Notes: a model not told the origin generated them from the sequence alone. Shown: positions 25,141-34,392, counted from the first letter of the stretch. The stretch is 64,000 nucleotides of DNA from Paramicrobacterium agarici (GCF_002563955.1 NZ_PDJE01000001.1:2790001-2854000); one strand, 5' to 3'. Made by a program: numbers and translations.

Positions 25141-26181
25141 TCAGTCGAAGCGCAGCAGCACCTTTCCGCTCTGCGATGCGTCGCGCGCGACGGCGAACGC
25201 CTCGAGAGCATCGGATGCCGCGAACTCGTGCGTTGCGATCGGGTCGACGACGAGCGAGCCGTCTGCAAGAGCGGCGATGACGTCGTCGATCTCAGCATCG
25301 AAGCGGAACGAGCCGAGAAGATCGAGTTCGCGCGTGATTGCTGTCGACACGAGCGCTGGCTGAGGCCCGGACGGCAGGAGCCCGACCATGACGACGCGTC
25401 CGCCGCGCGCTGCGCCGCGAACGGCCGAGGCGAACCCGTTGTGGTTGCCCGACGTCTCGAAGACGGCATCCGCTTCCACGGCAGCGATCGCGTCAGCATC
25501 CCTCGCGTCGATCGTCGACGTGGCACCGACGGCTCGAGCGATCTCGAGAGGCTTGTCGTGAAGGTCGACGGCGACGATCTCGCTCGCACCCGCCCTGTGG
25601 GCGACGGCGACGACGAGGGATCCGATGGGACCGGCCCCGATGACGAGCACGCGCTTGCCGCTCAGGTCGCCCGCGCGCGCGACGGCGTGCCATGCGACGC
25701 TTGCCGGTTCCGTCAGCGCAGCGTCTCGAAGACTGAGACCGGCGGGCAGTTCGCGCAGCATGCGTGAGGGCAGGACGGCGAACTCGCTGAACGCGCCCTC
25801 GGTGTGTGGCACGTGCGCGGCGCTTCCGAGGTAAGTGCTTCCAGGGGCAAGATTCGGCCGCTCAGGCGGGTATCGCCCGGGCGCGGTTCCCGGCGTTCCG
25901 GGATGCACCGCGACGCGAGCTCCCTCCCGCGGCCCGCTGCCGTCTGCTGCCGCTCGCGCGACCGTGCCGACGACCTCGTGCCCGAGAACCATGGGAGCGC
26001 GCAGCACCGATTCGCCGGCGGCGCCAGCGAGCCAGTAGTGCAGGTCGGAGCCGCAGATGCCGCCGTAGGCGATGCGCACGAGGGTCTCGTTCTGCTGCGC
26101 TTTCGGAAGCGGAATCTGCTCGACGCGCAGATCGTCTTTCGCGTGCGCGACGACAGCAAGCGTTGTTTCTGGATTCTCCAC
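25141..26181 (-). CDS. idnD: Zinc-dependent alcohol dehydrogenase, L-idonate 5-dehydrogenase type
   Basis: A 346-residue medium-chain dehydrogenase. GGICGSDLHYW and LGHEVVGTVARA supply catalytic zinc ligands, and VLVIGAGPIGSLVVAVAHRAGASEIVAVDL is the NAD(P) Rossmann motif. Converting L-idonate to 5-ketogluconate fits its position next to idnO and gluconokinase; related sorbitol dehydrogenases are the main alternative. Two in-frame GTG starts exist (26187, 26181); 26181 is chosen because AGGAG lies 10 nt before it against 4 nt for the other. It ends right at the regulator stop, with no base between them. Confidence 0.85.
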   Translation of the reverse strand: MENPETTLAVVAHAKDDLRVEQIPLPKAQQNETLVRIAYGGICGSDLHYWLAGAAGESVLRAPMVLGHEVVGTVARAAADGSGPREGARVAVHPGTPGTAPGRYPPERPNLAPGSTYLGSAAHVPHTEGAFSEFAVLPSRMLRELPAGLSLRDAALTEPASVAWHAVARAGDLSGKRVLVIGAGPIGSLVVAVAHRAGASEIVAVDLHDKPLEIARAVGATSTIDARDADAIAAVEADAVFETSGNHNGFASAVRGAARGGRVVMVGLLPSGPQPALVSTAITRELDLLGSFRFDAEIDDVIAALADGSLVVDPIATHEFAASDALEAFAVARDASQSGKVLLRFD

Positions 26182-26204
26182 TGTCACGTCTCTCCTGAAG
26201 GGTG

Positions 26205-26978
26205 TCACACGACGACGGTCATGCCGCCGTCGATGAAGATGACCTGGCCGTTGACGTAGTCCGAACCGTCTGAGGCGAGCCACACGGCGGGGCCCGCGAG
26301 GTCGGCGGGTGTCCCCCACCGCTGTGCGGGCGTGCGACCCAGGATCCAGGAGTTGAAGGCTTCGTCGTCGACGAGGTTCTGCGTCATCTCGGTGTGGATG
26401 TACCCGGGTGCGATTCCGTTGATCTGCAGACCGGATGCCGCCCACTCCGCGGTCATGGCGCGTGTCAGGTTGCGCAGCGCACCCTTCGACGCGGTGTACG
26501 GCGCGATCGTGGGCCGGGCGAGGTCGGTCTGGACCGAGCACACATTGACGATCTTGCCCGCTCCGCGCGGGATCATCCTCCGCGCCGCTTCGCGGCCGAC
26601 GAGGAACGCACTCGTGAGGTTGACGTCGAGAACGCGCTTCCAGTCGGCAAGGTCGAGGTCGAGCATCGGCACCCGGTGCTGAATTCCCGCATTGTTGACG
26701 AGAATGCGCAGCGGGCCGATGTTCTGCTCGACGCGTTCGATCGCCGAAGCGACGTCGTCCGGGTCGGTGACGTCGAACGCGACGGCATCCACTCTGTCGG
26801 CGCCGTAGCGCTCCGCGAACTCGGCCCGGGTGTGCTCGAGCCGATCGCCGTTCATACCGTTCAGCACGATATGTGCTCCCGCCTCGGCGAGGGCAGCGGC
26901 GATCTCGCGGCCGATTCCCCGGCTCGATCCGGTGACCAGCGCGACGCGGTCAGAGAGGTCGAAGAGCGAATGCGTCAT
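26205..26978 (-). CDS. idnO: Gluconate 5-dehydrogenase (SDR)
   Basis: 257 residues. TGSSRGIG (about 16-23), NNAGIQHR, and YTASKGALRNLTRAMTAEWAASGLQINGIAPGYIHTEMTQ with catalytic Tyr/Lys are classical SDR elements; the combination NNAGIQHR and LARPTIAPYTASKGA is typical of gluconate 5-dehydrogenases. It reduces 5-ketogluconate to gluconate, feeding GntK. It is 12 nt after the permease gene and 23 nt before idnD on the same strand. Confidence 0.92.
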   Translation of the reverse strand: MTHSLFDLSDRVALVTGSSRGIGREIAAALAEAGAHIVLNGMNGDRLEHTRAEFAERYGADRVDAVAFDVTDPDDVASAIERVEQNIGPLRILVNNAGIQHRVPMLDLDLADWKRVLDVNLTSAFLVGREAARRMIPRGAGKIVNVCSVQTDLARPTIAPYTASKGALRNLTRAMTAEWAASGLQINGIAPGYIHTEMTQNLVDDEAFNSWILGRTPAQRWGTPADLAGPAVWLASDGSDYVNGQVIFIDGGMTVVV

Positions 26979-26990
26979 GTTCTGCCCCTT

Positions 26991-28394
26991 CTAGAAGGCG
27001 CTCGCGACGGCGTAGATCACGAGTGCGAAGACGAACCCGATGACACCGACGAGAGCCTGTCCTGCGGTCCACGTCTTCAGCGTTGTCTTGGTGTCCATGC
27101 CGAAGAAGCGGCTGACGAGCCAGAATCCGGAGTCGTTCACATGGCCGGCGAACACCGAGCCCGCGGCGAGGCTGAGCACGATCGACACGACCTGCACGGT
27201 GTTGAAGCCTCCGCCATCGAGAACGACGGGCTGCACGAGTGCCGCCGCCGTCGTGAGCGCGACGGTTGCCGATCCCTGTGCGAGGCGTACGACAGCGGCG
27301 ATGATGAATCCGGCGACGATAACGGGGAGTCCGACGGCGTCGAGCGATGAGGCGATGGCGTCGCCGATGCCACTCGCCTGGAGGACGCCACCGAACATTC
27401 CGCCCGCGCCCGTGATGAGGATGATGGAACATACCGGGCCGAGCGCACTGTCGACGACGGTTTCGACGAGGGACCGCTTCTTCTTCTGCTTCCAGCCGAG
27501 CAGCCACATGGCGAGCACAACGGTGATGAGCAGCGCGACGGGCGTCTCTCCGACGGCTCGCAGAGCCTGAACCCAGCCGTCTTCGAGGGAGACCCAGCCG
27601 GCCGTCGCGGCGAAGTTGAGACCAGTGTTGAGGAAGATTAGAACAAGCGGAAGCACGAGCAGGAACACGATCGTGCCGAGCTTCGGCTGCGAGCGGAAGG
27701 CCTCTTCGTCGCTGTCTTTCTTGGCGTCGAGGATGGTCGGCACGGGAATGTCGATGCGCCGGCCGAGGAAGGTGCCGAAAAGATAGCCGGCGAGATACCA
27801 CGTCGGCACGGCGACAATGAGACCGAACAGCATCACAAGGCCGACGTTCGCGCCGAGAAGGCCACTCGCGGCGACGGGGCCGGGATGCGGCGGAACGAAG
27901 ATGTGCATGACCGAGAATGCCGTCGCGGCGGGGAACGCGTAGAGCAGGAGCGATCCGCCGAGTCGCCGTGCGATCGTGAAGATGATCGGCAGCATCACGA
28001 CAAGACCCGCGTCGAAGAAGATGGGGAAGCCCATCATGAGTGAGGCGATCGACAGGGCGAGTGACGCGTGCTTCTCGCCGAATCTGCGAATCAGAGCGTC
28101 GGTGAGCACTTGCGCGCCACCCGACAGCTCGAGCATGCGCCCCAGCATGGCGCCGAGACCGACGAGGAGCGCGACGCTCGCGAGCGTTCCCCCGAAGCCG
28201 TCGGCGAGGGTCGGCACAAGCTCGTTGGCCGGAACGCCCGAGGCAACTGCCGTGAGAATGCTCACGATGATGAGCGCGAGGAACGCGTGCACGCGGAACT
28301 TCATGATCAGAAGCAGCAGGAGCGCGATCGCGAGCACGGCCATGCCGAGCAGCGCGGGGACCGGAAGAGTCCAGTTGAGATCGATGTCTGTCAT
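26991..28394 (-). CDS. gntP: Gluconate permease, GntP family
   Basis: 467 residues and about twelve membrane segments. GLGAMLGRMLELSGGAQVL, MMGFPIFFDAGLVVMLPIIF and MHIFVPPHPGPVAASGLLGAN are hallmark segments of the GntP family, which imports gluconate and related sugar acids with protons. GSATVALTTAAALVQPV and AGSVFAGHVNDSGFWLVSRFFG follow. The ATG overlaps the gntK stop, so uptake and phosphorylation are coupled. Substrate might also be idonate or 5-ketogluconate. Confidence 0.94.
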   Translation of the reverse strand: MTDIDLNWTLPVPALLGMAVLAIALLLLLIMKFRVHAFLALIIVSILTAVASGVPANELVPTLADGFGGTLASVALLVGLGAMLGRMLELSGGAQVLTDALIRRFGEKHASLALSIASLMMGFPIFFDAGLVVMLPIIFTIARRLGGSLLLYAFPAATAFSVMHIFVPPHPGPVAASGLLGANVGLVMLFGLIVAVPTWYLAGYLFGTFLGRRIDIPVPTILDAKKDSDEEAFRSQPKLGTIVFLLVLPLVLIFLNTGLNFAATAGWVSLEDGWVQALRAVGETPVALLITVVLAMWLLGWKQKKKRSLVETVVDSALGPVCSIILITGAGGMFGGVLQASGIGDAIASSLDAVGLPVIVAGFIIAAVVRLAQGSATVALTTAAALVQPVVLDGGGFNTVQVVSIVLSLAAGSVFAGHVNDSGFWLVSRFFGMDTKTTLKTWTAGQALVGVIGFVFALVIYAVASAF

Positions 28395-28936
28395 CAGACT
28401 TCCTTGTCGGTGTTTCGGGTCAGTCGGTTGATTGCTGAGATGATGACGTGCACCATCTCGTCGGGTTCGAGCGAGATCGGCACGAGAATCTTGCGTTCAT
28501 CGCGTTCGAGAGGTTCGAGCGTCGCGAACTGCGAGTCGAGAAGACTCGTCGGCATGTATTCGTGGTGCCGCGCCTTCATCCGTTTTTCGATGAGTGCGCG
28601 CGAGCCGGTGAGATGCACGAAGATCAGGTCGGGCGCGTGCTCCCGGAGGATGTCGCGGTAGCTGCGCTTGAGAGCCGAGCACGCGACGATCGTTGCGTGC
28701 CCTTCGACGCGACCGGCGTCGATGAGCTGACCGATGCGGTGCAGCCAGGGAAAACGGTCGGCGTCGTTGAGCGCGATCCCCGACCGCATCTTCTCTTTGT
28801 TCTCATCGGGATGAAGATCGTCACCGTCGATGAAGGGAACGCCGAGACGCTCTGACATCAATGCCCCGATAGTGGACTTCCCGCTGCTCGAGACGCCCAT
28901 GACGATCAAAGACGGCAGTTCGCCGTTGGCTTTCAT
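28394..28936 (-). CDS. gntK: Gluconokinase
   Basis: 180 residues. LIVMGVSSSGKSTIGALMSERLG is the P-loop, FIDGDDLHPDENKEKMRSGIALNDADRFPWL is the gluconate-binding region, and ACSALKRSYRDILR is the conserved basic block of GntK. It makes 6-phosphogluconate, which gnd (30527) then oxidises. First gene of the gntK-gntP-idnO-idnD operon, with palindromic operators in the upstream 100 nt. Confidence 0.96.
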   Translation of the reverse strand: MKANGELPSLIVMGVSSSGKSTIGALMSERLGVPFIDGDDLHPDENKEKMRSGIALNDADRFPWLHRIGQLIDAGRVEGHATIVACSALKRSYRDILREHAPDLIFVHLTGSRALIEKRMKARHHEYMPTSLLDSQFATLEPLERDERKILVPISLEPDEMVHVIISAINRLTRNTDKEV

Positions 28937-28964
28937 TCCGACTCCCTCAGACGCGACGCTACAT

Positions 28965-29003
28965 CTGATTACATCAGGCCTCGGCGCGTTTAAATCAGAT
29001 TTA
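28965..29003 (-). promoter_or_regulatory. Two palindromic candidate operators upstream of gntK
   Basis: CTGAT-TAC-ATCAG (28965-28977) and TAAATC-A-GATTTA (28991-29003). Both are perfect inverted repeats sharing an ATCAG/CTGAT core, unlike the GC-rich surroundings. They lie at and just after the predicted transcription start, where a repressor would block the operon. The GntR protein encoded at 24430 is the natural candidate. Confidence 0.55.
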
Positions 29004-29008
29004 TGGAG

Positions 29009-29038
29009 AACCTAGCGATTCTCGCGGTCCTGTGTCAA
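29009..29038 (-). promoter_or_regulatory. SigA-type promoter of the gluconate operon
   Basis: On the minus strand TTGACA (29038-29033) is a perfect -35. With an 18-nt spacer the -10 is TAGGTT (29014-29009); a 17-nt spacer gives CTAGGT. Transcription would begin inside the palindrome at 28991-29003. Confidence 0.6.
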
Positions 29039-29104
29039 ACCGATGCGAGTCAGGCTATGCGCCAGCGGGTGCCGGAATCAATCGGTTGACGGTTCAGCGC
29101 CCCG

Positions 29105-30343
29105 TCACCAGTCGTGGACGGTGCCGTCGGCGAGCCGGTTGTAGGGAAGATAGGCCGTCGTGTAGGGGTACTTGCCCGCCTCGTCGACATCGAATTCCAC
29201 GCCCAGTCCTGGTTTGTCACCCGGATGCAGGTATCCGTCGTCAAAGATCATCGACTGGTCAAAGACGGCGTTCGTCTTATCGCCGTGCTGCATGTACTCC
29301 TGAATGCCGTAGTTGTGAATGGCAAGCCCGACGTGCAACTGCGCGGCGAACCCGATGGGCGAAATATCCGTCGGTCCGTGAAAGCCGGACTTCACCTGGT
29401 ACATCGCGGCGAAGTCCATGACCTTCTTCAGGGGCGAGATCCCGCCGAAGTGCGTTGACGCAGCGCGCACGTAATCGATGAGCTGCTCGGAGATGAGCGT
29501 CTGGAAGTCCCAGGCCGTGTTGAACACCTCGCCGATCGCGAGCGGTGTCGTCGTGTGTTGTCGAACGAGACGCAGAGCTTCCTGGTTCTCGGCCGGCGTG
29601 CAGTCTTCGAGCCAGAACAGGTCGTAGGGCTCGAGCGACTTGCCGAGTTGCGCAGCTTGCAGCGGTGTCATGCGGTGGTGCCCGTCGTGCAGCAGGGGAA
29701 GCTCAGGACCGAACTCGTTGCGCACCGCCTCGAAGACGGTCGGAACGTGCCGCAGGTACGACCGCGTGTCCCAATCCTCCTGCGCGGGCAGGGCGCCGCG
29801 CTGCGCCGGCTCGTGATCGTAGCGGACCCCTTCGTTGCCCGGGAGACCCTTATTCGACGCGATGCCGTAGATCGACTCGAGGCCGGGCACGCCCGTCTGC
29901 ACGCGAATCGAACGGTAACCGAGAGCTTGGTGCTCTCGGATCGAGTCGAACAGCTCGGGAAGCTCCTTGCCTGAGGCATGCCCGTACGCCATCATGCCGT
30001 TTCGGCTTGCGCCGCCGAGCAGCTGATAGACCGGCATTCCGGCGGCCTTGCCCTTGATGTCCCACAACGCCATGTCGACGGCGGCGATCGCCGCCATCGT
30101 GACCGGTCCGCGGCGCCAGTAGCCGCTGCGGTACAGGAACTGCCACGTGTCTTCGATGCGCGTCGCATCGCGGTCGGCGAGCAGCGGAACGATGTGCTCG
30201 CCGAGATACGTCGCCACGGCACGCTCTCGGCCGTTCAGAGTGGCGTCGCCCAGCCCCGTCAGCCCGTCATCCGTCGTCAGCTTGAGGGTGACGAAGTTGC
30301 GGTCGGGGCTGGTGACGATAACCTCTGCCTTGTCGATCTTCAC
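29105..30343 (-). CDS. Enolase-superfamily dehydratase, ManD/RspA type
   Basis: 412 residues. The C-terminal barrel has the metal ligands D220 (LLHDGHHR), E246 (FWLEDC) and E272 (IGEVFN), and an ASNKGLPGNEGVRYDHEP loop of the ManD family. Family members dehydrate D-mannonate, or D-gluconate with lower efficiency; the neighbourhood favours a sugar acid of the gluconate group. GTG start with AAAGGAG upstream. Not obviously in the gntK operon: it lies upstream of the gntK promoter and reads toward it. Divergent from gnd. Confidence 0.88.
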   Translation of the reverse strand: MKIDKAEVIVTSPDRNFVTLKLTTDDGLTGLGDATLNGRERAVATYLGEHIVPLLADRDATRIEDTWQFLYRSGYWRRGPVTMAAIAAVDMALWDIKGKAAGMPVYQLLGGASRNGMMAYGHASGKELPELFDSIREHQALGYRSIRVQTGVPGLESIYGIASNKGLPGNEGVRYDHEPAQRGALPAQEDWDTRSYLRHVPTVFEAVRNEFGPELPLLHDGHHRMTPLQAAQLGKSLEPYDLFWLEDCTPAENQEALRLVRQHTTTPLAIGEVFNTAWDFQTLISEQLIDYVRAASTHFGGISPLKKVMDFAAMYQVKSGFHGPTDISPIGFAAQLHVGLAIHNYGIQEYMQHGDKTNAVFDQSMIFDDGYLHPGDKPGLGVEFDVDEAGKYPYTTAYLPYNRLADGTVHDW

Positions 30344-30526
30344 GGTGCTGCTCCTTTGCTCGTTCCGCTTGAAAGGTACACCTCAATCGTCATGCGGCGT
30401 CGCTCACGCAACCCGTTTGCTAGCGTTGACCGAAGGATTCTCCAGCGTCGACAGCATCCAACGACCTGCCACACCCGCGTGCGCTCACGACTTTCCCTTT
30501 CGCCCATAGACAAACGAGGAGATCTC

Positions 30527-31978
30527 ATGGCGGATACCGCACAGGCCAACATCGGCGTCATCGGAATGGCGGTGATGGGCTCGAACCTGGCCCGCAACTT
30601 GGCCAGCCGCGAGGGCAACACGGTCGCGATCTACAACCGCTCCCCCGAGAAGACGCGCGCCGTCGTCGAGGAGTTCCCGGACGCCGGGTTCATCGCGTCC
30701 GAGTCGATCGAAGACTTCGTCGCCTCACTGTCGACGCCGCGCACGGCCATCATCATGGTCAAGGCGGGCAAGGGCACGGATGCTGTCATCGACCAGCTCG
30801 TCGAGCACTTTGAGCCGGGCGACATCATCGTCGATGGCGGCAATGCACTGTTCACCGACACCATTCGTCGTGAGAAGGCCGTGCGCGAGACGGGGATCAA
30901 CTTCGTCGGTGCCGGCATCTCCGGTGGCGAAGAGGGCGCGTTGCGTGGGCCGAGCATCATGCCTGGCGGCTCCGCTGAGGCATGGGAAACGCTCGGGCCG
31001 ATCCTCAAGTCGATTGCCGCCGTCGCCGAGGGCGAGCCCTGCGTGACGCACGTCGGCACCGATGGCGCCGGGCACTTCGTGAAGATGGTGCACAACGGCA
31101 TCGAGTACGCCGACATGCAGCTCATCGCCGAGGCGTACGACCTCATTCGCCGCGGAACGGGGAAGACGCCGGCCGAGATCGCCGATATCTTCGCCGAGTG
31201 GAACACGGGCGAGCTCGAGTCGTACCTCATCGAGATCACCGCCGAGGTGCTGCGCCAGGTGGACGCCGAGACGGGCAAGCCGCTCATCGACGTCATCCTC
31301 GACCAGGCGGGCGCCAAAGGAACCGGTGCATGGACCGTCCAGACGGCGCTCGACCTCGGCATCCCCGTCTCGGGCATTGCCGAGGCGGTGTTCGCACGCT
31401 CGCTGTCGTCGAAGCCGGCGCAGCGCGACGCAGCATCCGACCTGCCCGGCCCTTCGGCCTCGTGGGAGGTCAAAGACGTGGATGCCTTCATCGAAGACGT
31501 GCGTCAGGCGCTCTACGCGTCGAAGATCATCGCCTATTCGCAGGGCTTTGACGAGATCGTCGCCGGTGCCGAGCAGTACGGCTGGGACATCAAGAAGGGC
31601 GACATCGCCAAGATCTGGCGTGGCGGCTGCATCATTCGTGCGCGATTCCTCAACCGCATCACAGAGGCGTACGAAGAGAACCCGGACCTCGTCGCTCTCG
31701 TGACGGCACCGTTCTTCACCACCATCGTGTCGGATGCTCAGGACTCGTGGCGTCGGATCGTTGCGGGAGCCGCCCAGTCAGGGATTCCCGCGCCAGCTTT
31801 CTCATCGTCGCTGTCGTACTACGACGGGCTGCGGGCCGACCGTCTGCCCGCTGCTCTCGTGCAGGGTCAGCGCGACTTCTTCGGAGCGCACACGTACAAG
31901 CGCGTCGACAAGGACGGCACGTTCCATACGCTGTGGTCGGGCGACCGCAGTGAGGTCAGCGCGGAAGACACGCACTGA
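30527..31978 (+). CDS. gnd: 6-phosphogluconate dehydrogenase (decarboxylating)
   Basis: 483 residues. IGVIGMAVMGSNLARNLA is the NADP fold, GISGGEEGALRGPSIMPGG and DGAGHFVKMVHNGIEYADMQLI (Lys/His/Asn of the active site) are diagnostic, and the C-terminal GQRDFFGAHTYKRVDKDG closes the substrate site of the partner subunit. It converts 6-phosphogluconate to ribulose 5-phosphate, completing gluconate use started by gntK. ACGAGGAG precedes the ATG. Confidence 0.97.
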   Translation: MADTAQANIGVIGMAVMGSNLARNLASREGNTVAIYNRSPEKTRAVVEEFPDAGFIASESIEDFVASLSTPRTAIIMVKAGKGTDAVIDQLVEHFEPGDIIVDGGNALFTDTIRREKAVRETGINFVGAGISGGEEGALRGPSIMPGGSAEAWETLGPILKSIAAVAEGEPCVTHVGTDGAGHFVKMVHNGIEYADMQLIAEAYDLIRRGTGKTPAEIADIFAEWNTGELESYLIEITAEVLRQVDAETGKPLIDVILDQAGAKGTGAWTVQTALDLGIPVSGIAEAVFARSLSSKPAQRDAASDLPGPSASWEVKDVDAFIEDVRQALYASKIIAYSQGFDEIVAGAEQYGWDIKKGDIAKIWRGGCIIRARFLNRITEAYEENPDLVALVTAPFFTTIVSDAQDSWRRIVAGAAQSGIPAPAFSSSLSYYDGLRADRLPAALVQGQRDFFGAHTYKRVDKDGTFHTLWSGDRSEVSAEDTH

Positions 31979-31996
31979 CGCTGACGCTTCACGATG

Positions 31997-32028
31997 GGGG
32001 CCCCGCGGATGATCATCCGCGGGGCCCC
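31997..32028. terminator. Bidirectional terminator between gnd and the MHS transporter gene
   Basis: A perfect 32-bp palindrome, stem 31997-32010 with 32015-32028, made of a GGGGCCCC block plus GCGGAT around a GATC centre. It sits between convergent gene ends (31978 and 32048). There is no T tract, so termination would rest on the stem. Confidence 0.75.
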
Positions 32029-32047
32029 GTGCTGTCGGCCGTCGGTG

Positions 32048-33472
32048 TCAGCCGCGGCCGCCATTGCGCTTGAACTCACGCCGCGACACCGTCGGCAGAG
32101 GTCGGCTGCTGACGTCCTCGTTGCTGTCGTCGATGGCATCGCTCGCGAGATCGAGATCGCGTGCGCGCGTCTCGGGCGTCACGATCGTCGCCCACAGCGT
32201 CAGCGCCGACAACAGAACGACATAGCCCGCGAGCGGAACCCATGAATCACTGAACGCGGCAAGCAGGCCGGCACCGATAAGCGGAGCGATTCCCCCGGCG
32301 ATCACAGCGCTGAACTCACGTGTGATCGCGACACCGATGTAGCGGTGCCGGTTTCCGAAGAGCTCCGGCAACGCGGCGCACTGGGCACCGAGCATGACGT
32401 TGACGCCCAGGCCGTACGTGATCGCGAGAACCGGGATGATGAGCCACACGGATCCCGTCGACATGAGCCACCAGGCGGGGAAGGCCAGCACAAGCTGAAT
32501 CACCGACCCGATGCGGTACACCCGCATACGACCGAAGCGGTCACTCAACGCGCCGGCGACGGGAATGACGAAGATTCCGATGATCGCGCCGATCGCGATG
32601 GCGAGCGGCCCTTGCCATTCGTCGACAGCGACAACCTGGGTGATGTAGCTCACCGCGAGGGTCTGATAGATCGCCGAGCCGCCGTTCTCGGCCATGCGCA
32701 GACCGATTCCTCTCAGGAGCGTGCGCCACGAGTGCGCGAACGCCTCCCTCAGCGGATTGTGCGCGATCTGCTCGCTCTTCTCGAGGTTGATGAACGCCGG
32801 GCTCTCGCGCAGCCGCAGACGAATGAAGATGGCGACGGCAATGAGCAGAATCGATGCGAGGAACGGCACACGCCACAGCCAGTCATGCACGATCTGCGTG
32901 TCGACAAGCCCCAGCAAGAAGAACACGACAGACGCGATGATCGTGCCGATCATGATCCCGACGAACGGCAGCGCCGAGAAGTAACCGCGCCGGCGCACGG
33001 GAGCGTACTCGGCCATGAGGACCGTGGCTCCCGCCTGCTCGGCTCCCGCCCCGAGTCCCTGCAGCACGCGGAGCACGACGAGCAGAATGGGGGCCCAGAT
33101 GCCGATCTGGTCACCGGTCGGCAGCACACCGATGAGGGTCGTCGAGACGCCCATCAGGCCGATCGTCGCGATCAGAACGCCTTTTCGCCCAAGCTTGTCG
33201 CCGAGGGTGCCGAACAGAAGCCCGCCGAAAGGACGCGCTAAGAAGCCGACCGCGAATGTGGCAAAGCCTGCGGCCAGCCCCGCGTTGGTTCCGAGCGCGG
33301 GAAAGAACAGCTCGCCGAAGATCAGCGCAGAGGCGAGACCGTAGAGCGCGAAATCGTAATACTCGAGGGCACTTCCGACGCTGGACGCGAGCGTCGCGCG
33401 CCGCAGGTTCGCGGCGTACTCTGGGTCAGCGGACCCGCGAGGGCTAGAGGGTGTCGATGCACCGGTACTCAT
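32048..33472 (-). CDS. MFS transporter, metabolite:H+ symporter (MHS) type
   Basis: 474 residues, twelve membrane segments. SSVGSALEYYDFALYGLASALIFGELFFP, FLARPFGGLLFGTLGDKLGRKGVL, VLRVLQGLGAGAEQAGATVLMAEYAP and RLRLRESPAF are typical of the shikimate/proline/ketoglutarate symporter group. Imports a small organic acid, probably one processed by the D-2-hydroxyacid dehydrogenase at 34405. ATG at 33472 has GGAGG upstream. An IclR-type operator overlaps its promoter. Confidence 0.9.
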   Translation of the reverse strand: MSTGASTPSSPRGSADPEYAANLRRATLASSVGSALEYYDFALYGLASALIFGELFFPALGTNAGLAAGFATFAVGFLARPFGGLLFGTLGDKLGRKGVLIATIGLMGVSTTLIGVLPTGDQIGIWAPILLVVLRVLQGLGAGAEQAGATVLMAEYAPVRRRGYFSALPFVGIMIGTIIASVVFFLLGLVDTQIVHDWLWRVPFLASILLIAVAIFIRLRLRESPAFINLEKSEQIAHNPLREAFAHSWRTLLRGIGLRMAENGGSAIYQTLAVSYITQVVAVDEWQGPLAIAIGAIIGIFVIPVAGALSDRFGRMRVYRIGSVIQLVLAFPAWWLMSTGSVWLIIPVLAITYGLGVNVMLGAQCAALPELFGNRHRYIGVAITREFSAVIAGGIAPLIGAGLLAAFSDSWVPLAGYVVLLSALTLWATIVTPETRARDLDLASDAIDDSNEDVSSRPLPTVSRREFKRNGGRG

Positions 33473-33555
33473 GGAAAACCTCCAGAGGACCGCCAGCGAC
33501 GAGTGTCGTCGCCGTTGACGGAAGATCGTGGTCCGGGGCGATTGCCCCACGCACG

Positions 33556-33584
33556 ACGATAACACTATGCTGAACCGGGTTCAA
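33556..33584 (-). promoter_or_regulatory. Promoter with overlapping operator for the MHS transporter
   Basis: On the minus strand TTGAAC (33584-33579), a 17-nt spacer and TATCGT (33561-33556). The palindrome TGAACC-G-GGTTCA (33571-33583) covers the -35 and spacer, so a bound regulator would block RNA polymerase. IclR at 33598-34392 is next to it. Confidence 0.6.
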
Positions 33585-33597
33585 CATGATGAACGAA

Positions 33598-34392
33598 TTA
33601 TTGAGCGAGCGCTTCCGGGGCAAGATTCATGGGATTCGACATGCGACGGCCCACCTCGATCAGCGCGTCGAGAGCCGTCTGCATCGCCGGGTCCGTGAAT
33701 TCGGACTCGAGCATCGATGCACCGAGGGCGAGCGGAACCTCACCGCTCGATTGAGGCGGAACGACGATGGCGAAACCCGCGAGTCCTGGGTACACCTCAC
33801 CCCGGTCGAGACTGTGACCTCGTTGACGTGTATCTGCGAGTTTCTGCTTGAGCCCAGCAAGGCTCGTCGTCGAATCCGGTGTGAAGGCGGGACGCGTCGC
33901 GTCGTCGGCGAAGCGCCGATCGATCTCATCGTCGGCAAGTTCTGCGAGAAGCGCGTTTCCGACAGCGGTGATGGATGCTGGATAGCGCGACCCGATTCCC
34001 GCGGACAGGCGGAACGGCGCACGACCGACGTGCGTTGCCAAGTACAGCACGTTCGTGCCTTCGAGCACGGCAAGCTGGCAACGCTCGTGGCGCAGAACCT
34101 CCGATTCCGCGCACGCGCGGTAGAACTCGAGCACTGGATCGAACGAGTGCAGATACGCGCCGCCGAGCTCGATGACGCGTCTTCCCAGAACGTAGCCGGC
34201 ATCCGTGCGCCGGAGCAGGCCGCCGTCTTCGAGTGCGGCGCACACGTTGAGCGTCGATGATTTCGCCGCGCCCAGAGCCTTGGAGATCGACGTCAGCGAC
34301 TGCGGCTCGCCCTGCGACTCAGCAAGAAGGTCGAGCACGCGCACCGCCCGAGCGACGGCCGGTGCCCGATCCGCTGACGATTCCGATGCCAT
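33598..34392 (-). CDS. IclR-family transcriptional regulator
   Basis: 264 residues. The N-terminal winged helix (VARAVRVLDLLAESQGEPQSLTSISKALGAAKSSTLNVCAALEDGGLL) is followed by a GAF-like effector domain: SEVLRHERCQLAVLEGTNVLYLA and PGLAGFAIVVPP. It is 12 nt after the hydroxyacid dehydrogenase gene on the same strand and just before the transporter promoter with its TGAACC palindrome, so it likely regulates both genes in response to a hydroxy or keto acid (inference). Confidence 0.92.
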   Translation of the reverse strand: MASESSADRAPAVARAVRVLDLLAESQGEPQSLTSISKALGAAKSSTLNVCAALEDGGLLRRTDAGYVLGRRVIELGGAYLHSFDPVLEFYRACAESEVLRHERCQLAVLEGTNVLYLATHVGRAPFRLSAGIGSRYPASITAVGNALLAELADDEIDRRFADDATRPAFTPDSTTSLAGLKQKLADTRQRGHSLDRGEVYPGLAGFAIVVPPQSSGEVPLALGASMLESEFTDPAMQTALDALIEVGRRMSNPMNLAPEALAQ

